Origin: Bacillota bacterium
GTDB lineage: Bacteria; Bacillota; Bacilli; Lactobacillales; Streptococcaceae
DNA length: 18,528 nt
Direction: 5' to 3'
NCBI GenBank assembly: GCA_021781855.1
Contig: JAJXWC010000023.1
Location: 1-18,528 of the forward strand
The position numbers and the translations under genes are program-made. The notes below the pieces were generated by a model. It worked only from the letters and a program-made list of their open reading frames with translations, did not search any database and was not told the origin of the DNA. Of the stretch, positions 1-7,335 are shown in pieces (the stretch's first letter is position 1; each line of letters begins with the position of its first letter).

Positions 1-996
1 TATCTGGATTTGATTTCTAATCGTTAGAGTTTTGACCGTTTTGTCATGCGCTCACGGATTATTTCAGAAATTCGTCGCTATATGGATAGTCTTGGCTACA
101 TTGAAGTCGAGACTCCGATTTTGCAAAATGAAGCTGGTGGTGCAGCGGCTCGTCCGTTTTTCACGCATCATAACACTTTGGGGTTGGATATGGCGCTGCG
201 CATCGCAACCGAATTGCACCTGAAACGACTGATTGTCGGTGGTATGGAGCGGGTCTACGAAATGGGACGTGTCTTTCGTAACGAAGGGATGGACCAGACC
301 CATAATCCTGAGTTTACCACGATGGAAAGCTACGCAGCTTACGCTGATTTTAACGATATTATGGACCTTGTCGAAGGGATTTTCCAAGATATCGCCCACA
401 AAATCGTTGGCAAAGACGTTATCGAATACAATGGCAAAGAAATCAATGTCGGTGGAAAATATCGCCGTATCCACATGGTTGATGCCATTAAAGAAGCAAC
501 TGGTGTCGATTTTTGGCAGGAAATGACCTTTGATGATGCGGTCAAGCTCGCTGAAGAACATGGCATTCATGTCGAAAAACACTTCACTATTGGTCATATC
601 ATCAATGAATTTTTCGAGAAATATATCGAAGGAACCCTGATTCAACCGACTTTTGTCTTTGGTCATCCGAAAGAGATTTCGCCACTTGCAAAAATGAACA
701 AGCAAGACCCACGTTTTACTGACCGTTTTGAATTTTTCATTGACGGACATGAATTTGCCAATGCCTTTAGCGAATTGAACGACCCGATTGACCAGCTCGA
801 ACGCTTCGAAGCTCAGGCGCGCGATAAAGAATTGGGCGATGATGAAGCAACTGGCATTGACTATGACTACGTCGAAGCACTCGAACACGGAATGCCACCA
901 ACAGGGGGGCTCGGTATCGGAATTGACCGTCTGGTCATGCTCTTTACTGGTACAACTTCAATTCGTGATGTGCTGCTTTTCCCTACGATGAAGTAA
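1..996 (+). CDS. lysS: Lysyl-tRNA synthetase, C-terminal part, interrupted by an in-frame TAG at 25-27
   Basis: Class II aminoacyl-tRNA synthetase that charges tRNA-Lys in the cytoplasm. The reading frame is open from position 1 (YLDLISNR), hits TAG at 25-27, then continues in the same frame as SFDRFVMRSRIISEIRRY. Family members have NRESF here, so the TAG replaces a Glu codon (GAG to TAG would be a single base change). The catalytic domain is otherwise intact: motif 1 around EVETPIL, motif 2 around ERVYEMGRVFRNEGM, motif 3 GGLGIGIDRLVMLF, and the usual C-terminus LLFPTMK. An ATG at 46 gives an uninterrupted 316-aa frame but has no clear ribosome binding site and would lack the anticodon-binding OB domain. 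The N-terminal part lies outside the window. The gene is normally essential, so the stop is either a sequence error or signals a second copy elsewhere. Confidence 0.93.
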
Positions 997-1014
997 AACT
1001 CTACAAATTGATGA

Positions 1015-1052
1015 ATAAAAAATAAAAACCACTAGTGGTTTTTATTTTTTAT
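1015..1052. terminator. Perfect 38-bp palindrome, bidirectional terminator
   Basis: Positions 1015-1052 form a perfect palindrome centred on CTAG, with core AAAAACCACTAGTGGTTTTT flanked by A-rich and T-rich arms. It sits between the convergent lysS and yozE-like genes, and on either strand the hairpin is followed by a U-rich tract. Confidence 0.9.
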
Positions 1053-1104
1053 CTATAAGTAAAGAGACATTTCAGTCTCATGCTCAAGGTTAAAATTTAC
1101 TTTG

Positions 1105-1320
1105 TCAATTTTCCAGATAAAGCTGCCAAACTTCATCAAACAAAGTCAAATTAAAATAAAAAGGTGCCTGAGTCTCCAGATAACTTGAAATCTCATCAAA
1201 ATTGCGCGACTGTTTTGGAAAAAGGGAGTCACCAAAAGCCAAATTAGCCAGCCTGGTCACATCGTCAACTTCAACAGGGGCACGATGCTTCATCAAAAAA
1301 GTATAAAAAGGCATGCTCAT
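1105..1320 (-). CDS. YozE/UPF0346-family small protein
   Basis: A 71-aa protein matching the YozE (UPF0346) family of Firmicutes, small SAM-like three-helix proteins of unknown role. Recognisable segments are FYTFLMKHR at the N-terminus, then FGDSLFPKQSRNFDEISSYL, and a C-terminus ending LTLFDEVWQLYLEN. The length is typical of the family. Its ATG overlaps the msrA stop as ATGA, so translation is probably coupled to msrA. A second Met at codon 3 is an alternative start. A weak 5-bp hairpin (1064-1079) and the 1015-1052 palindrome lie downstream. Confidence 0.85.
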   Translation of the reverse strand: MSMPFYTFLMKHRAPVEVDDVTRLANLAFGDSLFPKQSRNFDEISSYLETQAPFYFNLTLFDEVWQLYLEN

Positions 1321-1862
1321 TTTTCATTCTCCGTCGGATAGTTCGTTTCATTCCAGTGCTGCAAAATAAAGGTGCGCCGCTCTTGAATTTCTTCTTTGTA
1401 GTCTTCTGGGTGCTTGCGATAAAAGCCTTGATGATAATATTCTGCTGGCCAAAAAGTCTGAGCAGGCTCAATTTTTGTCACAATCGGTGCGTCAAAACGT
1501 CCCGAATCCTGCAACTTTCGCTTGCTTGCTTCGGCAATTTCACGCTGTGCTTCATTTTCATAAAAAATCACCGGACGATAATTGTCCCCTCGGTCAGCAA
1601 ATTGTCCAAAAGCATCCGTCGGGTCGGTCGTCTGCCAGTACAGCTCCACCAAATCCTCATAAGCAACCAATTCGTTATCAAAAATAATTTCGATTGCCTC
1701 TGTATGCCCTGTAATATGCTGTTTGACCTGCTCATAAGTCGGGTGCGCCCAGTCACCACCAGTATATCCGCTGGTTACGGTTAAAATTCCGGCACGCTCC
1801 TCGAAAGGCTGCACCATACACCAAAAACAGCCGCCTGCAAATATTGCTTTTTCTGTTGCCAT
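1317..1862 (-). CDS. msrA: Peptide methionine (S)-S-oxide reductase
   Basis: Reduces methionine S-sulfoxide in proteins, a cytosolic repair enzyme. At 181 aa it carries the active-site motif GCFWCM near the N-terminus (catalytic Cys12, second Cys15). Typical MsrA blocks follow: SGYTGG, the GHTEA segment, the YWQTTDPTDAFGQFADRGDNY region, and AEYYHQGFY toward the end. There is no further Cys, so the C-terminal resolving cysteines seen in some homologues are absent. The ATG at 1862 is chosen because GGAG lies six bases upstream; a TTG four codons earlier is unlikely. It overlaps the downstream yozE-like gene by four bases, forming a two-gene operon. Confidence 0.95.
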   Translation of the reverse strand: MATEKAIFAGGCFWCMVQPFEERAGILTVTSGYTGGDWAHPTYEQVKQHITGHTEAIEIIFDNELVAYEDLVELYWQTTDPTDAFGQFADRGDNYRPVIFYENEAQREIAEASKRKLQDSGRFDAPIVTKIEPAQTFWPAEYYHQGFYRKHPEDYKEEIQERRTFILQHWNETNYPTENEK

Positions 1863-1894
1863 TATTTTCTCCAATTCTGAAAGTTCATGAAAAC

Positions 1895-1903
1895 ATTATA
1901 TCA
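1895..1903 (-). promoter_or_regulatory. Extended -10 promoter upstream of msrA
   Basis: On the minus strand the sequence reads TGATATAAT, a perfect extended -10, about 33 bases before the msrA ATG. No good -35 is visible. The same TGTGATATAAT string precedes ackA1 and typA in this window. Confidence 0.7.
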
Positions 1904-1906
1904 CAG

Positions 1907-1943
1907 GATAGAAAAAAGTAGCTTGGATTGCTACTTTTCTATC
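1907..1943. terminator. Terminator downstream of cvfB
   Basis: A long hairpin with arms GATAG(AA)AAAAGTAGC and GCTACTTTTCTATC and a 7-base loop (1923-1929). It is followed by T-rich sequence on the minus strand. It separates cvfB from the msrA promoter. Confidence 0.8.
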
Positions 1944-1973
1944 TCAAACAAACCAGTTCCTACCGAATAAGCC

Positions 1974-2831
1974 TCAGCCTATCAGCTCCGTCCCCTCTGG
2001 ACTTTGCACAATCTTCTTTGCCTTCATCAATCCGCCAAGCGCCTTTTTGAACTGCCCTTTAGAAATGCCGAATGTCGCCTTGATTTCATCAGGGTTTGAT
2101 TTATCATTGAACGTCATTTTCCCGTCCATTGACTGCAGATAAGCCAAAATCATCTGGCTGTCAGCATCCAACATTTCATAAGCTCGTGGTTTTGCAGATA
2201 AATTAAGGCTCCTATCTTCCTTACGAAAGCCAATCACGCGCACCTGAAGTTCCTGTCCCACACGTAAGTTTCCAAAACGCTCACTCGGGTGAATAAAGCC
2301 CAGCATATTATTGTCAGGCAGATAGACAAACGTTCCAGTTTCCTTGTTGCGATAAACAATCGCTCGCAGATTCTGATTATTCATATTGTCATAAGCAGGT
2401 ACAGCTAACTTCCAAAAATCCTCATGCCATGCCAAATGTCCCCAAATCCGATTTTTCTTATCCAAGACAAGTTTCACATAAAGCTGGTCATCTTTTTTGG
2501 GCCAGGTTTCCTTTTCAAGTGGCAAATCATCAAGCGAAACCACAACATCTTTTCCAGGAAGTCCTGTATCCACAAATGCCCCCAAATCACGTCGAACATC
2601 AGTAACACGTCCCCAACCAAAGGTTGTTTGCGTTGCTTTCTGCTCAATCGTCGTCAGCCGCATATGTTCAGCTTTATCCAAGTAAGTGAAGCCTGTCACA
2701 ATATCACCTACGACATGCTCTCCTTCATCTTTTGCTAGACGGAAAATCGTATCTCCTTTTTGCAAAAAATAAAATTGTTCACCCGCTTCTACAACTAAGG
2801 CAGAAATCATTGTTGCCAGTAAATTTTCCAT
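1974..2831 (-). CDS. cvfB: CvfB/YitL-family S1-domain RNA-binding protein
   Basis: A 285-aa protein of the CvfB (YitL-like) family: tandem S1-type OB folds followed by a C-terminal winged helix, thought to bind RNA and influence virulence-factor or stress gene expression in Firmicutes. Visible family features are WGRVTDVRRDLGAFVDTGLPGKD in the second OB domain, GFIHPSERFGNLRVGQEL followed by VRVIGFRKEDRSLNLS in a canonical S1 domain, and a C-terminal FGISKGQFKKALGGL winged-helix segment. The ATG at 2831 is chosen for AAGG seven bases upstream. The frame stays open 58 codons further, but that stretch is intergenic in character. A leader ORF with a hairpin lies just upstream. frr and pyrH precede it on the same strand. 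Confidence 0.88.
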   Translation of the reverse strand: MENLLATMISALVVEAGEQFYFLQKGDTIFRLAKDEGEHVVGDIVTGFTYLDKAEHMRLTTIEQKATQTTFGWGRVTDVRRDLGAFVDTGLPGKDVVVSLDDLPLEKETWPKKDDQLYVKLVLDKKNRIWGHLAWHEDFWKLAVPAYDNMNNQNLRAIVYRNKETGTFVYLPDNNMLGFIHPSERFGNLRVGQELQVRVIGFRKEDRSLNLSAKPRAYEMLDADSQMILAYLQSMDGKMTFNDKSNPDEIKATFGISKGQFKKALGGLMKAKKIVQSPEGTELIG

Positions 2832-2842
2832 TTTTTTCCTTT

Positions 2843-2869
2843 TCAAAAACGGCTCATAGAGCCGTTCAT
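2843..2869 (-). promoter_or_regulatory. Eight-codon leader ORF with hairpin in front of cvfB
   Basis: On the minus strand a GAGGAG ribosome binding site precedes ATG at 2869 by eight bases and opens an ORF encoding MNGSMSRF, stopping at 2843. Its coding bases form an 8-bp hairpin (arms 2848-2855 and 2859-2866, loop 3 nt) followed by TTTG. The stop lies just before the cvfB ribosome binding site. The layout suggests attenuation or translational coupling; it could also be a weak terminator with a chance ORF. Confidence 0.45.
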
Positions 2870-3085
2870 TAAAGTGCTCCTCAAAAACTGCTATCGAAGT
2901 GACTATTTTATCTATGAGGTGTTCTTTTTTCCTTACAGACGTTAAGTTTGCGATAGAGAGCGAAGCTCTTGTCTCTAGTGGTACAAAAGTGCATATAACA
3001 CGCACTTGCTAAGCCAAAGATGAAGCAGAGGCCAAATTTGCTCAACTGCCCTAATACTAATTAATACTGAATGGTCTCTTCTTTA

Positions 3086-3643
3086 TCAGACGTCCATCAA
3101 CTCTTTTTCTTTTGCTGCTGCCAATTTATCCGCACCAGCAATCGCATCATCTGTAACTTTTTGAATTTCTTTTTCAAAATTCTTGCGGTCATCTTCTGTG
3201 ATTTCTTTTGATTTTTCTTGCTTTTTCACAGTATCCATTGCATCACGGCGAATGTTGCGAATTGCAATTTTGGCATTTTCAATCACTTTGCCCATCTCTT
3301 TAACAAGTTCTTTTCGACGTTCTTCTGTCAGCATCGGAATAACCAGACGGATAACTGAACCGTCATTTGCTGGTGTAATTCCAAGGTCAGAAGCATTCAG
3401 TGATTTTTCAATATCTTTCAAAATGGATTTGTCAAAAGGTGTCACCATCAACACGCGCGCCTCAGGAATCGTAATTGAAGCCAACTGATTGAGCGGTGTT
3501 AGTGCACCATAATATTCAACTTGAATTCGGTCAAGTAAGCTCGCATTTGCCCGACCTGCACGAATGTGTCCCAATTCACGTTGCAGACTTGATAAAGAGT
3601 TCTTCATTTTATCATTTGCATTTTCAATAATTTCGTTTGCCAT
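3086..3643 (-). CDS. frr: Ribosome recycling factor
   Basis: Splits post-termination 70S ribosomes together with EF-G. At 185 aa it has the normal family length. The N-terminal helix contains LGHIRAGRANASLLDRIQVEYYG, and the body contains the ITIPEARVLMVTPFDKSILKDIEKSL block, ending in the long C-terminal helix. AAGGTAG precedes the ATG. It lies downstream of pyrH; the two are known to be cotranscribed in L. lactis, but here 180 bases of repeat-like spacer separate them. Confidence 0.97.
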   Translation of the reverse strand: MANEIIENANDKMKNSLSSLQRELGHIRAGRANASLLDRIQVEYYGALTPLNQLASITIPEARVLMVTPFDKSILKDIEKSLNASDLGITPANDGSVIRLVIPMLTEERRKELVKEMGKVIENAKIAIRNIRRDAMDTVKKQEKSKEITEDDRKNFEKEIQKVTDDAIAGADKLAAAKEKELMDV

Positions 3644-3671
3644 TTTTCTACCTTTTTTATAATATTTTTAG

Positions 3672-3785
3672 TTTTACAAGTGCTCCCTTTTCGGTGTGAG
3701 ATAAGCAACCCTTTAGAGCAAATAGATACCAGTGGTTTTGAAAAACCATTATCGGAATTAAATCATCAGGTGCTTGTGATACGTC
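3672..3785. repeat. Repeat-like spacer between pyrH and frr
   Basis: Non-coding spacer bounded by ACAAGTGCT at 3676 and CAGGTGCTTGTG near 3768, so its ends are loosely inverted. It contains a hairpin TGGTTTTGAAAAACCA (3733-3748). The strings ACAAGTGCT and TTTAGAGCAAATAG recur in slightly changed form near 12008-12060, suggesting one diverged intergenic element family. Confidence 0.4.
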
Positions 3786-3823
3786 AGCGTAAAACAGCCT
3801 AAATCACAGCGAAAGTGTAAGAC

Positions 3824-4540
3824 TCACTCAACTGTCGTTCCGATGTTTTCTCCGAGAACCACGCGTTTAATATTGCCCATTTCGTTCATGTTAAATACCA
3901 CGAGCGGAATGTGATTATCCATTGACATTGTACTTGCTGTGCTATCCATAACATGCAAACCTTTGGTGATGACATCCATGTGGCTCAGATGCTCAAATTT
4001 AATAGCGTCTTCTACTTTCTTAGGGTCAGCATTGTAAACACCATCCACCCCATTTTTCGCCATCAAGATAACATCGGCATTAATCTCAGCTGCGCGCAAC
4101 GCAGAGGTCGTGTCAGTCGAAAAATATGGAGAACCTGTCCCCCCCGCAAAGATGACAATCCGGCCTTTTTCCAGATGACGCTCGGCACGGCGGCGAATAT
4201 AAGGCTCAGCGACAGCTTTCATCTCAATCGACGTCATCACGCGCGTATCAACGCCCAGATTTTCCAGAGCAGACTGGACAAATAATCCATTTTGAATCGT
4301 CGCAAGCATTCCCATATAGTCTGCCTGTGCCCGTTCCATTCCTGCTTTTTCACCCGTGATGCCCCGCCAAACATTACCGCCACCGCAAACAATCGCAATC
4401 TCCGCTCCCAAATCATGAACTTCTTTGATTTCTTTGGCAACTTCCTTTGCTGTATCTGGGTCAAAGCCAAATCCTTTTGCGCCAGAAAGTGCCTCCCCTG
4501 AGAGTTTGAGCAACACACGTTTATATTTGATTTCAGCCAT
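3824..4540 (-). CDS. pyrH: UMP kinase
   Basis: Phosphorylates UMP to UDP in pyrimidine nucleotide synthesis; bacterial hexameric enzyme of the amino acid kinase fold. At 238 aa it has the standard length. Motifs seen are KRVLLKLSGEAL at the N-terminus, CGGGNVWRG, FAGGTGSPYFSTDT in the nucleotide-binding region, and KNGVDGVYNADP. GGAGGA lies six bases before the ATG. It is the first gene of the pyrH-frr unit, behind its own promoter and an upstream terminator. Confidence 0.97.
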   Translation of the reverse strand: MAEIKYKRVLLKLSGEALSGAKGFGFDPDTAKEVAKEIKEVHDLGAEIAIVCGGGNVWRGITGEKAGMERAQADYMGMLATIQNGLFVQSALENLGVDTRVMTSIEMKAVAEPYIRRRAERHLEKGRIVIFAGGTGSPYFSTDTTSALRAAEINADVILMAKNGVDGVYNADPKKVEDAIKFEHLSHMDVITKGLHVMDSTASTMSMDNHIPLVVFNMNEMGNIKRVVLGENIGTTVE

Positions 4541-4628
4541 TCTATCCTCCGATAATTTTTACGAAAATCTCAATCTGCCGACTTCATACTTCCAACTGGT
4601 CGCTTGAAATCTCTTTGATATTTTCTCT

Positions 4629-4637
4629 ATTTTACCA
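4629..4637 (-). promoter_or_regulatory. Probable pyrH promoter (extended -10)
   Basis: The minus strand reads TGGTAAAAT, an extended -10 one base off consensus, just downstream of the terminator at 4651-4676 and about 90 bases before the pyrH ATG. No -35 box is clear; the expected position is the terminator T-run. Confidence 0.5.
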
Positions 4638-4650
4638 CAAAATCACTCCA

Positions 4651-4676
4651 AAAAAAAGGCTGATTTAACAGCCTTT
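4651..4676 (-). terminator. Rho-independent terminator upstream of pyrH
   Basis: Minus-strand stem AAAGGCTG / CAGCCTTT with a 6-base loop, followed by a run of T. It ends the transcript that carries the 4863-5491 genes. Confidence 0.88.
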
Positions 4677-4685
4677 CAGATTTTA

Positions 4686-4790
4686 TCTCAGCAGTGCATG
4701 CTATGTGCTACGTTGTCGATTTCACTAACCGACTAAAGTCGCAAGCCGAAATGTCTAGGCAACAAAATAAGCAGCACTGAGTTTCGAATT
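4686..4790. repeat. Intergenic repeat, copy 1 (AGTGCTGCTTAT...CACTGCTGA family)
   Basis: One end reads TCTCAGCAGTGCATGCT (4687-4703) and the other AAGCAGCACTGAGTTTCGAA (4768-4787). The ends are imperfect inverted repeats. The same ends occur at 5558-5620 and at 7085-7140. The interior differs in sequence and length between copies, as in MITE- or BOX-like elements. The rest of the gap to 4862 shows no gene. Confidence 0.55.
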
Positions 4791-4862
4791 TAATCGCTGC
4801 TTCATCTTGTCAAGTATGTGCTTAGCTCTCCTAAAAATTTGATGAAATAATCGCTTCATGCA

Positions 4863-5123
4863 TTACCCCAGCATACCTAATATGACTAAAATTTTCAAAA
4901 CTACTATAATCAATACCAAGCTCATGAAAACGAGTCCCATGCCGAAAATCAAGTAACTAAAACAGCCAAGGCCAACCCAGAATGACTTTTCATCGGGCTG
5001 GTAAATAACATTTTTACGTACATGAAGCAAACTACGGTTCGCTCTGCAAGCCAGATAACCTGGAATCAGAAATAGCACCCCCAAAATCAATAACCAGAAA
5101 ATCCACAAAACTGAACTATCCAT
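4863..5123 (-). CDS. Small two-helix membrane protein, function unknown
   Basis: An 86-aa protein with two predicted membrane helices, near residues 5-24 (LWIFWLLILGVLFLIPGYLA) and 50-84 (ending VLIIVVLKILVILGMLG). A polar loop between them is rich in basic and polar residues (RANRSLLHVRKN). I do not recognise the family. GAGG lies about eight bases before the ATG. It starts 38 bases after the 109-aa gene on the same strand and shares the terminator at 4651-4676, so the two are probably cotranscribed. Confidence 0.7.
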   Translation of the reverse strand: MDSSVLWIFWLLILGVLFLIPGYLACRANRSLLHVRKNVIYQPDEKSFWVGLGCFSYLIFGMGLVFMSLVLIIVVLKILVILGMLG

Positions 5124-5161
5124 AGTAAAACCTCATGAAACTTTTTTACATGACGACTAAA

Positions 5162-5491
5162 TCACAAAATTTTATATTCCTTAGCAAATTTCTTCGGTGT
5201 AATTGAGAAAAATTCACCATCTCGCCGTACCAGATATTCCCCGACTAACACTTTGAGTGGCACCTGAGCAAAACCTCCGAAACCTCCCGCATTAGCTGTG
5301 ATGACCTGTGTAATCACGCCTGATTTCCCCAAACCTTGCAGAACTTTCAAATAAACTAGACCCGCTTCTTTTTCCTGTTTAAACATCGCTTGTCCACTGT
5401 CAATCAGTTCCTGAACCCAAGCTTCAGGTGCCTCTTCCCGTGTCACGAGCCAAGCATCTGCAGTGCCTTCCAGACCAAATCTTACTTTCAT
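5162..5491 (-). CDS. Hypothetical 109-aa protein
   Basis: Soluble protein with no membrane helix or signal. It begins MKVRFGLEGTADAWLVTREE, has a glycine-rich middle (ANAGGFGGFAQVP), and ends FFSITPKKFAKEYKIL. The ATG at 5491 is preferred because GAGG lies eight bases upstream. An ATG two codons earlier has the GAGG only one base away, and a TTG at 5524 is less likely. I do not recognise the family. It probably forms an operon with the membrane protein 38 bases downstream. Confidence 0.65.
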   Translation of the reverse strand: MKVRFGLEGTADAWLVTREEAPEAWVQELIDSGQAMFKQEKEAGLVYLKVLQGLGKSGVITQVITANAGGFGGFAQVPLKVLVGEYLVRRDGEFFSITPKKFAKEYKIL

Positions 5492-5555
5492 AGCCATACC
5501 TCTTTCTTTGAGTTCTCTTTTCAAGAAAAAACTCAGTTTCTTTTGATAATTTTAT

Positions 5556-5622
5556 TTCAGCAGTGCCTGCTAATCCCCCCGCCTCCTAGGCGACGGGATA
5601 AGCAGCACTAAGCTTCGAATTT
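5556..5622. repeat. Intergenic repeat, copy 2
   Basis: Short copy of the repeat family, with ends TTTCAGCAGTGCCTGCTAAT and AAGCAGCACTAAGCTTCGAA around a GC-rich core whose GCCTCCTAGGCGACGGGA can fold. The whole gene-free stretch 5492-5838 holds this repeat, the hairpin at 5634-5663 and the ackA2 terminator. A 72-codon frame across it (5608-5826) starts inside the terminator and is not credible. Confidence 0.6.
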
Positions 5623-5633
5623 CGCTCGACTAA

Positions 5634-5663
5634 ATTTAGTGGGAGTTGAAACTTCCACTAAAT
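5634..5663. repeat. Strong 13-bp hairpin
   Basis: Arms ATTTAGTGGGAGT and ACTTCCACTAAAT pair over 13 bp with one G-U wobble and a tetraloop. There is no T-run on either side, so it is not an obvious terminator. It lies next to repeat copy 2. Confidence 0.55.
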
Positions 5664-5800
5664 AAGTCTCTGCTTCATTATACACCTGATTTTTTTCGTC
5701 TCTTGATTTTTCCCAAACATGAAACAAGATTTGCTCTGACAAAACTGTCAAATTGAACCGATTATTTCGCCGCGGAAAATTAGCCTGTATTAACTTTATA

Positions 5801-5836
5801 AAAAAAGTTTTTGACGACCTTGTCAAAAACTTTTTT
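5801..5836. terminator. Terminator of ackA2
   Basis: Stem AAAAAAGTTTTTGAC / GTCAAAAACTTTTTT, 15 bp with a 6-base loop, two bases after the ackA2 stop. It is symmetrical and probably works in both directions. Confidence 0.93.
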
Positions 5837-5838
5837 GC

Positions 5839-7029
5839 TTATTCCATAAATTTCTCAACATCACGCGCAATAACAAGCTCCTCATCTGTCGGAATAACCA
5901 GAACCTTGACCCTTGATTCGTTTGTTGAAATGATGCCGTTTGCTCCACGAATATTTTTTTCTGAATCAAGGCTCATACCGAACCAAGAAAGCCCTTCAAC
6001 AACATCGCGACGAATATCTGTATCATTTTCACCAACACCAGCAGTGAAAACAAGTGCATCCGCACCGTTCAAAACTCCAAAATACTGAGCAACAAATTTT
6101 TTAATACGGTCAACGTACATTTCATATGCCAAAATTGCCTTTGGATTTCCTGCTGCAACAGCACTTTGCAGGTCACGCATATCACTAGACAGCTCTGAAA
6201 TACCAAGAATACCTGATTGATTGTTGAAAATATCAATCACTTCTTGAGCAGATTTGATTTCGTCATCATTTTCAATCAAATAAGGAACAACCGAAGCATC
6301 CATTTCTCCTGAACGCGTTCCCATCATGACCCCCGCAAGTGGTGTGAATCCCATCGAAGTATCAATAGATTTTCCACCGTCAATCGCTGTAATCGAGGCT
6401 CCATTGCCGATATGTGCTGTGATGAGTTTCAGTTCTTCAAGTGGCTTACCTAACACTTTTGCAGCTTCGTGCGCAACATACATGTGCGAAGTACCGTGAG
6501 CACCATATTTGCGCACCGCATAGTCTGTGTAAAATTTATTAGGAATCGGATAACGGTAAGCTTTTTCGGGTAAGGTCGTGTGAAAAGCAGTGTCAAAAAC
6601 AGCCACAGCCGTTGCTTCGGGCAATAAGCGCATGAAAGCTTCAATCCCCAGCACATTTGCCGGATTATGGAGTGGCGCGAGGTTGGAAATACTTTTGATT
6701 TGTGACACAACCTCTGGCGTAATCAAAATTGAAGATTTGAACAATTCGCCCCCTGCAACAACGCGATGACCTATTCCTGTAATTTCACGAAACTCACGAA
6801 TCAAATTAAAGTGAATCAGCTCGTCCATCAACAGCAAAACGGCTTGACGGTGGTCAATAATGTCAATCTTCCGAGTGTGCACTTGTCCATCAAATTTTGT
6901 CGTAGAACTCGAATTCGCCAGACCAATCCGCTCAAAAATTCCTTTAGCGAGCACTTTTTCTTCTGGCATTGCATAAAGCTGCCATTTTAACGATGATGAG
7001 CCTGCGTTGATTGCGAGTGTTTTTCCCAT
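5839..7029 (-). CDS. ackA2: Acetate kinase (second gene in the tandem)
   Basis: Converts acetyl phosphate and ADP to acetate and ATP, the last step of the Pta-Ack pathway. At 396 aa it is full length with all ASKHA-fold motifs: INAGSSSLKW near the start, GHRVVAGGE with the substrate Arg, VFDTAFH with the catalytic Asp, AHIGNGASITA with the catalytic His, MGTRSGEMD, FTAGVGEN, and PTDEELVIARD near the end. The ATG at 7029 follows GGAG by six bases; an ATG 11 codons upstream has no such site. It lies downstream of a second, clearly homologous acetate kinase. Tandem ackA1-ackA2 is known in L. lactis; numbering here follows transcription order and is tentative. Confidence 0.95.
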   Translation of the reverse strand: MGKTLAINAGSSSLKWQLYAMPEEKVLAKGIFERIGLANSSSTTKFDGQVHTRKIDIIDHRQAVLLLMDELIHFNLIREFREITGIGHRVVAGGELFKSSILITPEVVSQIKSISNLAPLHNPANVLGIEAFMRLLPEATAVAVFDTAFHTTLPEKAYRYPIPNKFYTDYAVRKYGAHGTSHMYVAHEAAKVLGKPLEELKLITAHIGNGASITAIDGGKSIDTSMGFTPLAGVMMGTRSGEMDASVVPYLIENDDEIKSAQEVIDIFNNQSGILGISELSSDMRDLQSAVAAGNPKAILAYEMYVDRIKKFVAQYFGVLNGADALVFTAGVGENDTDIRRDVVEGLSWFGMSLDSEKNIRGANGIISTNESRVKVLVIPTDEELVIARDVEKFME

Positions 7030-7082
7030 GTGTTTCTCCATTTCTTTGTATGCGTTTGCCATTTATTATATCATAAATTTTT

Positions 7083-7200
7083 CATCTCAGCAGTTCGTGC
7101 CAATATTCCTGCCTCTAACGAGACGGGAGAAGCAGCACTATCTCCGCAACTTTGCTGCTACGCTGCTAAAGCAGCTAGCCGGAATGGCAATCTTCGAATT
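7083..7200. repeat. Intergenic repeat, copy 3, with an inserted hairpin
   Basis: Left end TCTCAGCAGTTCGTGCC, then a foldable CCTGCCTCTAACGAGACGGG core, then GAAGCAGCACTA. An added segment follows that contains GCTGCTAAAGCAGC (hairpin, about 7162-7175) before the family flank TCTTCGAATTTAG. It occupies the spacer between ackA1 and ackA2. Confidence 0.55.
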
Positions 7201-7254
7201 TAGTCTTCGCTTCATTTGCCGATATTTACATTATTTTGATGAATTATTCAAATC

Positions 7255-7285
7255 AAAAAATCTGCCAAATTAATTTTGACAGATT
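7255..7285 (-). terminator. Terminator of ackA1
   Basis: Minus-strand stem AATCTGTCAAA / TTTGGCAGATT with one wobble pair and a 5-base loop, followed by TTTT. It lies about 50 bases past the ackA1 stop, implying that the two acetate kinases are at least partly separate transcripts. Confidence 0.75.
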
Positions 7286-7335
7286 ACTAATGTTAGTAGC
7301 ACTTGCTTGGCTAAATTTAATAATAGTTTTACTCT

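Noticed and set aside
64..888. 274-codon minus-strand frame opposite lysS
   Set aside because: Antisense shadow of a well-conserved synthetase gene; no family resemblance.
2832..3005. 58-codon upstream extension of cvfB
   Set aside because: CvfB homologues start at the ATG with a good ribosome binding site at 2831; the extension crosses repeat-like spacer and the leader ORF.
5608..5826. 72-codon minus-strand frame between ackA2 and the 109-aa gene
   Set aside because: It starts inside the ackA2 terminator, runs through a hairpin and a repeat, and has no ribosome binding site.
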